DNA of 64,000 nucleotides from an uncultured Oscillospiraceae bacterium (lineage in GTDB: Bacteria > Bacillota > Clostridia > Oscillospirales > Acutalibacteraceae), in contig UQLQ01000001.1 in NCBI GenBank assembly GCA_900541905.1, positions 1 to 64,000 on the forward strand, in the 5' to 3' direction. Positions 16,502 through 25,117 of the stretch are shown piece by piece (the stretch's first letter is position 1; each line of letters begins with the position of its first letter). The position numbers and the translations under genes are program-made. The notes below the pieces were generated by a model. The model was given only the letters and a program-made list of their open reading frames with translations, was not told where the DNA came from and made no database searches.

Positions 16502-17321
16502 TTACATTTTACGTGCACTGCAAGAAGATGTAACCAGTGAAGATGTGACGACGAATGCAGTTATGCCTATGCCAAAACAGGGAAAAGCGCAGTTGATTTG
16601 CAAAGAAACAGGTATCGTTGCAGGATTGAATATCTTTGAACGCGTTTTTCAGCTTCTTGACAAAGAATGTGAATTTACCAGTTTTTTTCAAGATGGAGAT
16701 GTGGTAAAAAAGGGAGATATCGTAGGTGAAATCAAAGGAGATATTCGTGTTTTGCTTACAGGAGAACGTACTGCATTAAATTATTTACAGCGTATGAGTG
16801 GTATTGCTACCATCACAAATGAAATGGTGAAAGAATTGCAGGGAACCAAAACAAAATTGCTGGATACCAGAAAGACAACGCCCAACATGCGTCCTTTTGA
16901 AAAATATGCTGTTACTGTAGGAGGGGGATATAACCATAGATATAATCTCTCAGATGGTATTTTGATTAAAGATAACCATATTGGTGCAGCAGGCAGCGTA
17001 ACAAAAGCCATTCAAATGGCAAAAGAGTATGCTCCGTTTGTTCGCAAAATCGAAGTGGAAGTAGAAACACTTGCAATGCTGGACGAAGCACTGGAAGCAG
17101 GAGCTGATATTATTATGCTGGACAATATGGACATTGAAACGATGAAAGAAGCAGTAAAACGAACTGCAGGCAGAGCAGAAACAGAATGTTCAGGCAATGT
17201 GACAAAATCCCGACTCAAAGAAATTGCTGCAATTGGGATAGATTATGTTTCATGCGGTGCTTTGACCCATTCTGCTCCAATTTTGGATTTTTCCCTGAAA
17301 AATTTGTCGCCCATGGAATAG
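16464..17321 (+). CDS. nadC: Quinolinate phosphoribosyltransferase
   Basis: A 285-residue enzyme converting quinolinate and PRPP to nicotinate mononucleotide. Motifs: EDVTSEDVTTNAV, GERTALNYLQRMSGIAT, LDTRKTTPNMRPFEKYAV, GGGYNHRYNLSDGILIKDNH and a MLDNMD loop. Start is ATG 16464, inside nadB's last codons, with AAAGGA upstream; ATG 16482 is possible too. The overlap suggests translational coupling to nadB. Confidence 0.95.
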   Translation: MINGVTMKILADDYILRALQEDVTSEDVTTNAVMPMPKQGKAQLICKETGIVAGLNIFERVFQLLDKECEFTSFFQDGDVVKKGDIVGEIKGDIRVLLTGERTALNYLQRMSGIATITNEMVKELQGTKTKLLDTRKTTPNMRPFEKYAVTVGGGYNHRYNLSDGILIKDNHIGAAGSVTKAIQMAKEYAPFVRKIEVEVETLAMLDEALEAGADIIMLDNMDIETMKEAVKRTAGRAETECSGNVTKSRLKEIAAIGIDYVSCGALTHSAPILDFSLKNLSPME

Positions 17322-17332
17322 GAGTCATACAT

Positions 17333-17845
17333 ATGGAAGGTGATGCAAGACGTCAGGAATTATTACGGTTAATTTCCAAAAGTCAAAAACCCATTTCAGG
17401 GACAGAATTGGCTCAAACATTACATGTGAGCCGTCAGGTGATTGTACAAGATGTTGCTTTATTGAGAGCAGGGAAGTATCCTATTTTTGCTACGAACCGC
17501 GGTTATGTCTTGCTGCAAGACGATGCCTACCACGTAACAAGGGTCATCAGGGTAAAACACAATCATAATCAAATTGAGGAAGAGTTAAATGCCATTGTAG
17601 ATTGTGGTGCCCGCGTGTTGGATGTAACCGTAGAGCATGAGATATACGGTATCATACGAGCGGATTTAAAAGTGGCTTCCAGGCAGGAAGTAAAGCTGTT
17701 TTTAAAGGATTTATCCGAAAATCAAACAAAACCGCTGACAGACTTAACAAATGGAATTCACTCCCATACCATTGAGGCGAAGTCGGAAGAAATTTTGGAT
17801 TTGGTGGAAAAAACTCTGGACGAAAAAGGATTTTTATATTTATAA
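17333..17845 (+). CDS. niaR: NiaR-type niacin-responsive transcriptional repressor
   Basis: A 170-residue protein: N-terminal helix-turn-helix (RRQELLRLISKSQKPISGTELAQTLHVSRQVIVQDV) and C-terminal 3H domain with metal-binding histidines (VEHEIYG, IHSHTIEA). In Firmicutes this family (YrxA/NiaR) represses NAD synthesis and niacin uptake genes with nicotinic acid as co-repressor. Start ATG 17333 behind AGGAG. Being last in nadABC it probably closes a feedback loop through the palindrome at 14154-14170. Confidence 0.92.
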   Translation: MEGDARRQELLRLISKSQKPISGTELAQTLHVSRQVIVQDVALLRAGKYPIFATNRGYVLLQDDAYHVTRVIRVKHNHNQIEEELNAIVDCGARVLDVTVEHEIYGIIRADLKVASRQEVKLFLKDLSENQTKPLTDLTNGIHSHTIEAKSEEILDLVEKTLDEKGFLYL

Positions 17846-17951
17846 TATTTGGAAGCAGTAAAATTTATACAGATTTTACTGCTATTATTTTAACTGTCTA
17901 TTGTTTAAGTTGTATAAAAAATAACAAAGATTGTCTATTTTTTATCTATTA

Positions 17952-17979
17952 TTGACAATGTGTACGGATATGGTATACT
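17952..17979 (+). promoter_or_regulatory. Promoter of the iron-type alcohol dehydrogenase
   Basis: TTGACA (17952-17957), 16-base spacer, TATACT (17974-17979). Confidence 0.75.
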
Positions 17980-18046
17980 AAATACATCAATTCAATTAAT
18001 AAAATTTCATGCGAATGTTAGACGCTTGAAACAGGAGGAATGTATT

Positions 18047-19195
18047 ATGTCAGAAAGATTTTATATGCCATCAATGAGTTTAATGGGGGCAGGATGTATT
18101 GAAGAAGTACCGGCCGAAATCAAAGAACTTGGTTTAACCAAAGCACTTATTGTTACAGATAAAGTGTTAAATCAAATTGGTCTGGTGGGAGAGTTAACAA
18201 AACTGCTAGAGCAAAATGGTATTCAATACGCAATTTATGACGGAGTACAACCAAATCCGACTGTTGCAAATGTAAATAACGGTTTAGCTATGCTCAAAGA
18301 AGAAAATTGTGACTTTGTAATTTCTTTTGGCGGTGGTTCTTCTCATGACTGCTGTAAAGGTATTGCTTTGCTTGCAACCAACGGCGGAGCAATTGGCGAT
18401 TATGAAGGTGTAAACCGCTCCAAAAAACCGCAGTTGCCAATGATTGCAGTGAACACAACCGCAGGTACAGCCAGCGAAATGACGATTTTCTGTATCATCA
18501 CCGATGAAGAACGTCACGTAAAAATGGCTTTGGTAGATAAAAATATGACTCCGATTATTGCAGTCAATGATGCAAATTTGATGTTGAATATTCCAAAAGC
18601 ACTGACAGCAGCAACAGGTATGGATGCATTGACTCATGCTGTAGAAGCATATGTTTCTACCAATGCAACTCCTGTCACAGATGCTTGTGCACAAAAGGCA
18701 ATTGAATTAATCACAAAATATTTAAGAACGGCAGTGCATGAAGGCAAAAATGTAGAAGCAAGAGAAAATATGGCCTATGCCGAATATTTGGCAGGTATGG
18801 CATTCAATAATGCTTCCTTGGGTTATGTACATGCAATGGCTCACCAATTGGGCGGCATGTTTGATTTACCCCATGGTGTATGTAATGCCGTTTTACTGCC
18901 TCATGTACAGGAATATAATGCACAAGTTGCAGCAGGAAGATTAAGAGACATTGCAAAATTCATGGGTGCAGATGTAGAAGGATTAAGCGAGCAAGAAGGT
19001 GCAAGAAAAGCAATTGACTTGATTAAAGAACTGTCAAAAGATGTTGAAATTCCATCCGGTTTGGACGAATTAAAAGTTCCAGAGGATGCTTTTGACGAAC
19101 TTGCAACCAATGCACTGAAAGATGCTTGTGGTTTTACCAATCCAAAGCAAGCTACTCATGAAGAAATTGTAGCTATTTTCAGAGCTGCACGTTAA
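18047..19195 (+). CDS. Iron-containing alcohol dehydrogenase
   Basis: A 382-residue group III (iron-type) alcohol dehydrogenase. NAD-binding GGGSSHDCCKGIAL and NTTAGTASEMT are present, and metal ligands are visible in MDALTHAVEAYVS and in HAMAHQLGGMFDLPHGVCNA. Length and sequence resemble fermentative ethanol or 1,3-propanediol/methanol dehydrogenases, but substrate cannot be told from sequence. Start ATG 18047 with ACAGGAGG upstream. Monocistronic with a strong promoter and a 19-bp terminator palindrome, consistent with high expression in fermentation. Confidence 0.93.
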   Translation: MSERFYMPSMSLMGAGCIEEVPAEIKELGLTKALIVTDKVLNQIGLVGELTKLLEQNGIQYAIYDGVQPNPTVANVNNGLAMLKEENCDFVISFGGGSSHDCCKGIALLATNGGAIGDYEGVNRSKKPQLPMIAVNTTAGTASEMTIFCIITDEERHVKMALVDKNMTPIIAVNDANLMLNIPKALTAATGMDALTHAVEAYVSTNATPVTDACAQKAIELITKYLRTAVHEGKNVEARENMAYAEYLAGMAFNNASLGYVHAMAHQLGGMFDLPHGVCNAVLLPHVQEYNAQVAAGRLRDIAKFMGADVEGLSEQEGARKAIDLIKELSKDVEIPSGLDELKVPEDAFDELATNALKDACGFTNPKQATHEEIVAIFRAAR

Positions 19196-19216
19196 ACATA
19201 AATAAGAATCAGATTT

Positions 19217-19258
19217 ACATAAAGAACGCCTATTCGAATGAATAGGCGTTCTTTATGT
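19217..19258 (+). terminator. Perfect 19-bp inverted repeat after adh
   Basis: Arms of 19 bases (ACATAAAGAACGCCTATTC and its complement) around GAAT. The GC-rich centre with A/T flanks fits a bidirectional terminator. Confidence 0.8.
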
Positions 19259-19408
19259 AAAAGGAAAAAGAGTGATATAAAAAGTCTGAAATAATGTAAC
19301 GCTGGAAAAATACAGGAAAAAGGTTGTTCTAAATGAATCATGCAAATTGCCACAACCTTTCAAAGTGATAGTACAAAGAAGAAACTGCATCAATAAAATA
19401 ACAGATGA

Positions 19409-19522
19409 GAAGAGATTTCACCAGATACGTCTAAAATCAAAGGTAGAACCTTTACAATCAAAATAACTTTGGAAAATGGAACAGATAAAAATATTCAACC
19501 GGTAATAAAAACGCAAAAATGA
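19409..19522 (+). pseudogene. Possible gene remnant (C-terminal fragment)
   Basis: 37 codons without a start, beginning EEISPDTSKIKGRTFTIKIT and ending at a TGA, preceded by an in-frame TGA. The composition looks like real beta-rich protein (alternating Thr/Ile/Lys), unlike the surrounding sequence, but there is no ribosome site or start. Could equally be chance. Confidence 0.2.
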
Positions 19523-19630
19523 AATGCTAAAAATTAATTGTATTTTAAATGCTATTAAATCCGGCGTAGTTGCGATAGAGACAATCGTAAGACCAAATAT
19601 CAAGCAATGATATATCAAAGAGTAAAGTTC

Positions 19631-19673
19631 AATAACAAAATCTTATCTATAAAGTAGATAAGATTTTGTTATT
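19631..19673 (+). repeat. Perfect 19-bp inverted repeat
   Basis: AATAACAAAATCTTATCTA, loop TAAAG, then its exact complement. A/T-flanked stem suggests a terminator usable in either direction, although no gene immediately adjoins it. Confidence 0.7.
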
Positions 19674-20108
19674 TATGTATTGTCAAGATAAAATACGAGC
19701 AAATGATATTATCTTTTCATTTGCTTTTTTCCGTTTCGATAGAGTATAACAGTATACCTTAACAGATGATAATACAATCAATTTCACATGATTTTGATAA
19801 ATGTCAAAGTATATATTTTATAGGTATAGAAAACAGTTATAGGTTTCATGATAGATGAAACCTATTCGTTTTCACATTGAATCATTTTTGTTTGAATACA
19901 CAGTTGGTCAAATGTTTACTGTGTTTTACAAAGAAGCCTATATTGGCATTAAGATATTTTTGAGAGATGATATTTGGGGTGTTGTCCATTGATTTTAGGA
20001 GTACTGTTTTTAAGTCGTATTCCCAACAAATTTGACAACATAAATTAGTTTGCACACAGTAAATTACGGAATTTCACATGTTTTTTTCCATATGGGTTAT
20101 ATTAGTAA

Positions 20109-20137
20109 TTGACACAAAAATAAAATAGTGATATAGT
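20109..20137 (+). promoter_or_regulatory. copA promoter
   Basis: TTGACA (20109-20114), 17-base spacer, TATAGT (20132-20137). Confidence 0.85.
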
Positions 20138-20146
20138 ATGAATAAC

Positions 20147-20160
20147 ACCCCCTGAGGGGT
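20147..20160 (+). promoter_or_regulatory. CsoR operator
   Basis: ACCCC-CTGA-GGGGT, the G/C palindrome typical of CsoR copper-repressor sites, about 10 bases after the -10 and before copA. csoR is encoded at the end of the same operon. Confidence 0.85.
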
Positions 20161-20183
20161 GGGGTGATAAGAGGTGAAAATAT

Positions 20184-22793
20184 ATGAAGCAAAAATTTCA
20201 AGTAACAGGTATGACTTGCTCTGCATGCTCTTCTACAGTAGAACGAAATGTAAAAAAGCTGGAGGGCGTAAAAGAAGTCACTGTGAATCTTTTGTCAAAT
20301 TCCATGGTTGTTTCTTATGATGAAGACAAAGTAAATAACCAAACAATTATAGACACAGTGGTAAAAGCCGGGTATCAAGCTGCTTTAGAGCAAAAAAATA
20401 GTCAGAAAAAAACATCTGCCACACCGGCAGTTTCACCTGTGGAACAAGATATTAAAAATATGAAATTCAGATTGATTTTATCTTTTGTGTTTTTAATACC
20501 GCTGATGTATATTTCTATGGGGCATATGTTTGGTGCTCCATTACCCAATTTTTTGACAGGTAATGAAAATGCATTGTCATTTGCTTTGACTCAATTTTTG
20601 TTAACATTGCCTGTTGTTTATGTAAACCGCAAATACTTTCAAGCAGGTTTTAAAAATTTAGTAAAGCTTCATCCAAATATGGATTCCTTAATTGCAATTG
20701 GTTCTTCTGCCGCTTTGATTTACGGTGTATTTGCAATTTATCAAATAGGAATCGGATTGGGTTATCAAGATATGGAAACGGTTCATCACTATACCATGGA
20801 TTTGTATTTTGAATCTTCCGCAATGATATTGGCTTTAATTACGCTTGGTAAATTTTTAGAAACAAAATCAAAAGGCAAAACTTCAGAGGCAATTACAAAG
20901 TTATTGCATTTGGCACCAAAAACAGCAACGGTCATTCGTAACGGAGAAGAGCAGGAGATTCCTGTGGAAGAAGTTGTGGTAGGGGATCGTATTGTGATTA
21001 AACCCGGACAGAGCATTCCCGTTGACGGCGTCATCATAGAGGGCAGTTCTTCCGTTGACCAATCTGCCTTAACAGGTGAAAGTATCCCTGTGGAAAAAAA
21101 TGTTGGAGATAAAGTCATTGCCGCATCTGTCAATAAAATGGGCTCTTTCCATATGGAGGCCCAAAAGGTTGGAGATGATACCACGTTGGCTCAAATTATC
21201 CAATTGGTCGAGGATGCAAATGCATCCAAAGCTCCCATTGCTAAATTAGCAGATAAAATCAGCGGTATTTTTGTTCCCGTGGTCATTACCATTGCCGTAA
21301 TTGCTACCATTGTATGGCTGATTTTGGGGTATCCGTTTGAGTTTGCACTTTCTATCGGTATTGCCGTATTGGTCATCTCTTGTCCGTGTGCACTTGGTTT
21401 GGCTACACCTGTAGCGATTATGGTGGGAACAGGAAAAGGTGCGGAGTATGGTATTTTAATTAAATCAGCAGAAGCTTTGGAAGTGGCTCATAGTGTGAAA
21501 ACGGTTGTACTGGATAAGACGGGTACCATTACAGAAGGAAAACCCAAGGTAACGGACATTGTACCTTCAGAGCATATATCCGAACAAGAATTATTGTCTG
21601 TGGCGGCTTCTATGGAAAAACCGTCCGAACATCCATTGGCGGATGCAATTGTAGCATATGCACAAGAGAAAAAAGTGAGTTTACTCCCAACAGAGCATTT
21701 TAAAGCAGTGTCAGGTCAAGGGATTACTGCTTCTATAAATGGAACCGAGTATTATGCAGGCAATATTTCTTTTATCAGCCAATATGTAGATGTGGAAAAC
21801 TTTGAAGAACTCAGCAACACATTTGCCGATCAAGGGAAGACGCCGCTTTATTTTGCAGACAGCAATCATATCTTAGGTGTAATTGCTGTAGCAGATGTAG
21901 TAAAGCCGACCAGTGCAGAGGCGATTTCACAACTGAAAGATATGCACATTGATGTTGTCATGTTAACAGGCGACCATAAGAAAACCGCGCAGGCCATTCA
22001 AAAACAGCTGGGAATTGACCGAGTGGTAGCAGAGGTATTGCCTCAAGATAAGGAACGAGAAATACGCACATTGCAGGAAGGCGGACACAAAGTTGCCATG
22101 GTTGGGGATGGTATCAATGACGCTCCGGCACTTGCAAGAGCAGACGTTGGTATTGCAATCGGCGCAGGTACGGATATTGCGATTGAATCGGCTGATATTG
22201 TGTTGATGAAAAACAGCTTATTGGATGTAGTAACAGCAATCCGTTTAAGTAAAGCAACCATTCGTAATATTAAAGAGAATTTATTCTGGGCCTTTTTCTA
22301 TAACAGCATTGGAATTCCGTTGGCTGCGGGTGTATTTTTCTCTTTGCTTGGCTGGAAATTGAATCCTATGTTTGGGGCTGCGGCAATGAGCTTGAGCTCC
22401 GTATGTGTTGTACTAAATGCATTGAGACTGAAATTCTTCAAACCACGCCAGATGGCGAGCGTACCAGAGAATTTGCAATGCAATACAGAAACATGTCCTA
22501 TTCAAACGGTGACAGAACAGTCGGATTCTCCGATTGTTTCACAAATAGAAAATAATCAGAAAAAAGATGAAGGAGAGAAACAAGTTATGACAAAAATTAT
22601 GAACATTAATGGTATGAGCTGCGGGCATTGTAAAGCAACCGTAGAAAAAATTTTAAATGGATTTGACGGTGTACATGCAACTGTAGATTTGGATAAGAAA
22701 TGCGCAGTGATGGAAGTAAGCGGACCAATTGATGAAAAAGCGATGATGGATGCAGTGAATGAGGCTGGTTTTGAGGCCGTTTCTGTGGAATAA
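20184..22793 (+). CDS. copA: Copper-exporting P1B-type ATPase with C-terminal CopZ domain
   Basis: An 869-residue Cu(I) ATPase. An N-terminal HMA domain carries C12-S-A-C15. Eight membrane helices follow, with the ion site ISCPCALGLATP, phosphorylation motif VVLDKTGTITEG, SEHPLA in the nucleotide domain, and GDGINDAPALA. After the last helices comes a polar linker of about 50 residues and then a second HMA domain (residues 802-869) with C813-G-H-C816. A C-terminal chaperone-like domain is unusual, since CopA normally has only N-terminal ones. An internal start for that domain is described separately. Regulated by CsoR at 20147-20160 and followed by csoR. Confidence 0.95.
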   Translation: MKQKFQVTGMTCSACSSTVERNVKKLEGVKEVTVNLLSNSMVVSYDEDKVNNQTIIDTVVKAGYQAALEQKNSQKKTSATPAVSPVEQDIKNMKFRLILSFVFLIPLMYISMGHMFGAPLPNFLTGNENALSFALTQFLLTLPVVYVNRKYFQAGFKNLVKLHPNMDSLIAIGSSAALIYGVFAIYQIGIGLGYQDMETVHHYTMDLYFESSAMILALITLGKFLETKSKGKTSEAITKLLHLAPKTATVIRNGEEQEIPVEEVVVGDRIVIKPGQSIPVDGVIIEGSSSVDQSALTGESIPVEKNVGDKVIAASVNKMGSFHMEAQKVGDDTTLAQIIQLVEDANASKAPIAKLADKISGIFVPVVITIAVIATIVWLILGYPFEFALSIGIAVLVISCPCALGLATPVAIMVGTGKGAEYGILIKSAEALEVAHSVKTVVLDKTGTITEGKPKVTDIVPSEHISEQELLSVAASMEKPSEHPLADAIVAYAQEKKVSLLPTEHFKAVSGQGITASINGTEYYAGNISFISQYVDVENFEELSNTFADQGKTPLYFADSNHILGVIAVADVVKPTSAEAISQLKDMHIDVVMLTGDHKKTAQAIQKQLGIDRVVAEVLPQDKEREIRTLQEGGHKVAMVGDGINDAPALARADVGIAIGAGTDIAIESADIVLMKNSLLDVVTAIRLSKATIRNIKENLFWAFFYNSIGIPLAAGVFFSLLGWKLNPMFGAAAMSLSSVCVVLNALRLKFFKPRQMASVPENLQCNTETCPIQTVTEQSDSPIVSQIENNQKKDEGEKQVMTKIMNINGMSCGHCKATVEKILNGFDGVHATVDLDKKCAVMEVSGPIDEKAMMDAVNEAGFEAVSVE
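22587..22793 (+). CDS. Probable internally initiated CopZ copper chaperone (3' end of copA)
   Basis: Inside copA and in its frame, ATG 22587 begins MTKIMNINGMSCGHC, exactly a CopZ start, 68 residues long with the CxxC metal site. AAGGAGAG (22570-22577) stands nine bases before this ATG, a ribosome site better than copA's own. The preceding linker is low in structure-forming residues. I infer that the cell makes both the CopA-CopZ fusion and free CopZ. This could also be a recent loss of a stop codon between copA and copZ with the old ribosome site surviving. Confidence 0.55.
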   Translation: MTKIMNINGMSCGHCKATVEKILNGFDGVHATVDLDKKCAVMEVSGPIDEKAMMDAVNEAGFEAVSVE

Positions 22794-22828
22794 ATATAAT
22801 CGTTATTCATATAAGGCAGGTAAGAAAA

Positions 22829-23092
22829 ATGAAAGCTGATAAAGAAAAGGTAGCTCTTTTGCTAAAAACAGCAAGAGGACAATTGGACGGTTTATTAAAG
22901 ATGGTAGAAGATGACCGTTATTGCATGGACATCTCCAATCAATTGTTGGCTACCCAGGCAATTTTAAAAAAGGCAAACAGAGAAGTGGTGCAGGCGCATT
23001 TAGGCAGTTGTGTGCGCGACGCATTTGAGAAAGGGAACGAAGAAGAAAAAATTACAGAAATTATGGATTTGCTGGATAAAATCGCAAAATAA
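22829..23092 (+). CDS. csoR: CsoR family copper-sensing repressor
   Basis: An 87-residue all-helical repressor with the Cu(I) ligands C32, H57 and C61 of CsoR proteins (YCMDISNQLLA and AHLGSCV). Copper binding releases it from DNA. It follows copA by 35 bases and is probably autoregulated through the operator ahead of copA. The Cys-His-Cys set separates it from RcnR and FrmR relatives. Confidence 0.93.
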   Translation: MKADKEKVALLLKTARGQLDGLLKMVEDDRYCMDISNQLLATQAILKKANREVVQAHLGSCVRDAFEKGNEEEKITEIMDLLDKIAK

Positions 23093-23125
23093 ACAGCAGG
23101 GCTTCTTTTTGAAGCCCTGCTGTTT
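23091..23125 (+). terminator. Terminator of the copA operon
   Basis: Perfect 15-bp stem AAACAGCAGGGCTTC with a T5 loop; overlaps the csoR stop codon. Confidence 0.92.
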
Positions 23126-23266
23126 TTATAGAATAAGGGAGGGAACCTGTATAAGGAAAAGTTATAAAAATCTCATTCTGTATTTGAAGGAGTTTTCTTT
23201 ATATAAAGGAAAGTATAGGTATAAAATAAAATGAATTTTTGTTAAAAATTATGAAAAGAAAAATGT

Positions 23267-23443
23267 TTATTGATACAGCGAAAAATAAATAGTTTCATTT
23301 GTTACAATATGGTTTTGAGAAATATGAGAGCCAATTGTTTCATTTCTGTGTTTTGCAGCATAATAAAAGCTAAGGTAAACTGTAATACTGGTTACTACGA
23401 CTAATGCGATTAAAATACATAAAAAGACAGCCGGTTTTTTCAT
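23267..23443 (-). CDS. Small single-span membrane protein, unknown
   Basis: 58 residues starting MKKPAVFLCILIALVVVTSI, one N-terminal hydrophobic helix (about 4-26), then a polar tail with Tyr, His and Asn. AGGAAAAT-type ribosome site. Its ATG overlaps the TGA of the upstream small gene (ATGA), so the two are probably co-translated. It resembles a lipoprotein-free signal anchor; no known family is recognised. Confidence 0.55.
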   Translation of the reverse strand: MKKPAVFLCILIALVVVTSITVYLSFYYAAKHRNETIGSHISQNHIVTNETIYFSLYQ

Positions 23444-23547
23444 CTTTTTATTTTCCTTTTTAATCTGTTAAAATCAGTGCATAGTAAAATACTGCTAATA
23501 ACCAGAATGAAACTGGCAAAGCTAAAATAGATTAAGGTTTTTTTCAT
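23440..23547 (-). CDS. Very small membrane peptide, unknown
   Basis: 35 residues: MKKTLIYFSFASFILVISSI followed by LLCTDF and a strongly basic tail (RLKRKIKR). AAAGGGAGGG sits eight bases before the ATG, a strong ribosome site, which is the main reason to believe it is real. One membrane helix with positive residues on the C-terminal side. Overlaps the following gene by four bases. Upstream lie palindromes at 23604-23640. Confidence 0.55.
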   Translation of the reverse strand: MKKTLIYFSFASFILVISSILLCTDFNRLKRKIKR

Positions 23548-23603
23548 GTTGTATCCCTCCCTTTGTCTATATTGTATTACATTATGCTGCTATCAGAAAT
23601 CGA

Positions 23604-23640
23604 TTCATCTTACATTAAACTTACAGTTTTGTAAGATGAA
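23604..23640 (-). promoter_or_regulatory. Nested palindromes upstream of the small membrane-protein genes
   Basis: Outer arms TTCATCTTACA (23604-23614) and TGTAAGATGAA (23630-23640), and an inner CTTACA-GTTT-TGTAAG. The TTACA/TGTAA half-sites resemble BlaI/CopY-type operators. It lies between the divergent small genes and the pdxK-like promoter and could control either. Confidence 0.45.
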
Positions 23641-23678
23641 CCATAAGTGATAGAGATTGGCATAGACAAGGGCTTTTC

Positions 23679-23707
23679 TTGACTTTTCCAAAAAAATATT
23701 TTATCAT
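23679..23707 (+). promoter_or_regulatory. Promoter of the pyridoxine kinase-like gene
   Basis: TTGACT (23679-23684), 17-base spacer, TATCAT (23702-23707). Confidence 0.6.
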
Positions 23708-23745
23708 TGACCTCACAAATATGAATCATATAAGGAGTATCAACT

Positions 23746-24597
23746 ATGGAGTTAAAAAGAGTTGCGGCGATTCACGATATTTCAGGGTTTGGCAAATGCT
23801 CATTAACAGTAGCATTGCCTATTATTTCCGCTGCAGGTATTGAAACCAGCGTAATCCCTACTGCGGTGTTATCTACACATACAGGAGGATTCACGGGTTT
23901 TACATACCGTGACTTAACAGAAGACATTATGCCCATTGTAGATCACTGGAAAACGTTGGACATTACCTTTGACGGTATTTATACCGGATTTTTAGGTTCC
24001 TTTGAGCAAGTGCATTTAATAGAGCAAACCATTGATAAACTGAAAACAGAAAAAACCATTGTGGTAATTGATCCCGTTATGGCAGATAATGGAGAGCTAT
24101 ATGCAATTTTTTCAGAAGAGTTTCCGAAGGAAATGGCAAAACTTTGTAAAAAGGCAGATTTACTGATTCCGAACTTAACAGAAGCATCCTTGCTGCTGGA
24201 AGAACCTTATATGGCAGATGGCACCTATACACAAGCAGACATTGAAGGATTACTGAAGCGTTTATCTGATTTATGCCAAGGTGATGTGGTGCTTACAGGC
24301 ATTTCTTTTGAACCTGAAAAACTTGGTGCTGCTGTTTACGAGAGAAAAACCGACAAAATCGCATATGCATTCACACAAAGAATTGAAGGTTATTATCATG
24401 GTACAGGTGATGTGTTTGCCAGTGCAGTGACGTCCGGTGTGTTAAACGGATTCACGCTTGCCCAATCTGCACAAATAGCGGTAGATTTTACAGCAGCTGC
24501 TATTTTACGTACCAAAAATGCAGGAACAGACATTCGTTTTGGCGTAAATTTTGAACAAGAAATTCCTTCTTTCTTAAAAGCCTTAAAATTAGTATAA
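23746..24597 (+). CDS. Pyridoxamine/pyridoxal kinase
   Basis: A 283-residue ribokinase-fold kinase starting MELKRVAAIHDISGFGKCSL. The AIHDISGFGKCSLTVALP opening and VIPTAVLSTHTGGF are typical of pyridoxamine kinase (PdxY/PdxK); IDPVMADNGELY and the catalytic HGTGDVFASA are present. It phosphorylates vitamin B6 vitamers in the salvage of PLP. AAGGAG precedes the ATG. Monocistronic. The PdxY versus PdxK name cannot be settled by sight. Confidence 0.88.
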   Translation: MELKRVAAIHDISGFGKCSLTVALPIISAAGIETSVIPTAVLSTHTGGFTGFTYRDLTEDIMPIVDHWKTLDITFDGIYTGFLGSFEQVHLIEQTIDKLKTEKTIVVIDPVMADNGELYAIFSEEFPKEMAKLCKKADLLIPNLTEASLLLEEPYMADGTYTQADIEGLLKRLSDLCQGDVVLTGISFEPEKLGAAVYERKTDKIAYAFTQRIEGYYHGTGDVFASAVTSGVLNGFTLAQSAQIAVDFTAAAILRTKNAGTDIRFGVNFEQEIPSFLKALKLV

Positions 24598-24711
24598 ATC
24601 TTCTTTTTCTATTCATAATTATTTTTAATCTGTTATTAAAAATTTCATGATTTTAGTTCTTTGATTTGTTATAATACTTGTAAACTGATTAAAAGAGGTA
24701 TGCTAACAACT

Positions 24712-25104
24712 ATGATGGATAGAATCGCAAGATTTTTATACGGGAGATATGGTTCAGACCAGCTCAACATTGCACTGATTATTTTTTCTTTGGTGATATC
24801 CATAGTCATGCGCTTTACACCTGTTTGGTATTTGGGATATTTATGCTATATCCCGCTTGGCTTTAGTGTTTTCAGGATGCTTTCCCGAAATATTGAAGCA
24901 AGAAGAAAAGAAAATTTAATGTTTTTAAAAATTGTTTGGCCATTTAAAAACTGGACTCAATATACCAGCAGAAAAGTAAAAGATAAAACCCATAAATATT
25001 ATAAATGTCCTAAATGTAAAGCTGTTTTGCGTGTTCCAAAAGGACGCGGTAAAATTCAAATTACCTGCGCAAAATGTAAACACGAGTTTATCAAGAAAAC
25101 TTAA
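24712..25104 (+). CDS. Membrane protein with C-terminal zinc ribbon
   Basis: About 130 residues: MMDRIARFLYGRYGSDQLN, two hydrophobic segments (about 19-36 and 42-58), a basic linker, then a zinc ribbon CPKC ... CAKC. Similar hypothetical proteins occur widely in Clostridia; function unknown. The start is uncertain: ATG 24700 lies too close to AAGAGG, and ATG 24712 or 24715 are a little far from it. 13 bases before the HD-domain gene, so probably an operon. Confidence 0.7.
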   Translation: MMDRIARFLYGRYGSDQLNIALIIFSLVISIVMRFTPVWYLGYLCYIPLGFSVFRMLSRNIEARRKENLMFLKIVWPFKNWTQYTSRKVKDKTHKYYKCPKCKAVLRVPKGRGKIQITCAKCKHEFIKKT

Positions 25105-25117
25105 GGGAGATTGATTT

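Larger units (their letters stand above)
19259..20108 (+). other. Long non-coding stretch between adh and copA
   Basis: About 850 AT-rich bases with no convincing intact gene. It holds a short open stretch (19409-19522) reading like protein, a second 19-bp palindrome at 19631-19673, and beyond it nothing I can interpret apart from a repeated TTTCATGATAGATGAAA-type small dyad near 19846. It may be a decayed gene region. Confidence 0.5.

Noticed and set aside
19418..19618. Minus-strand hydrophobic ORF of 66 residues
   Set aside because: Hydrophobicity comes from the AT-rich complement; no ribosome site or promoter, and the opposite strand looks more protein-like.
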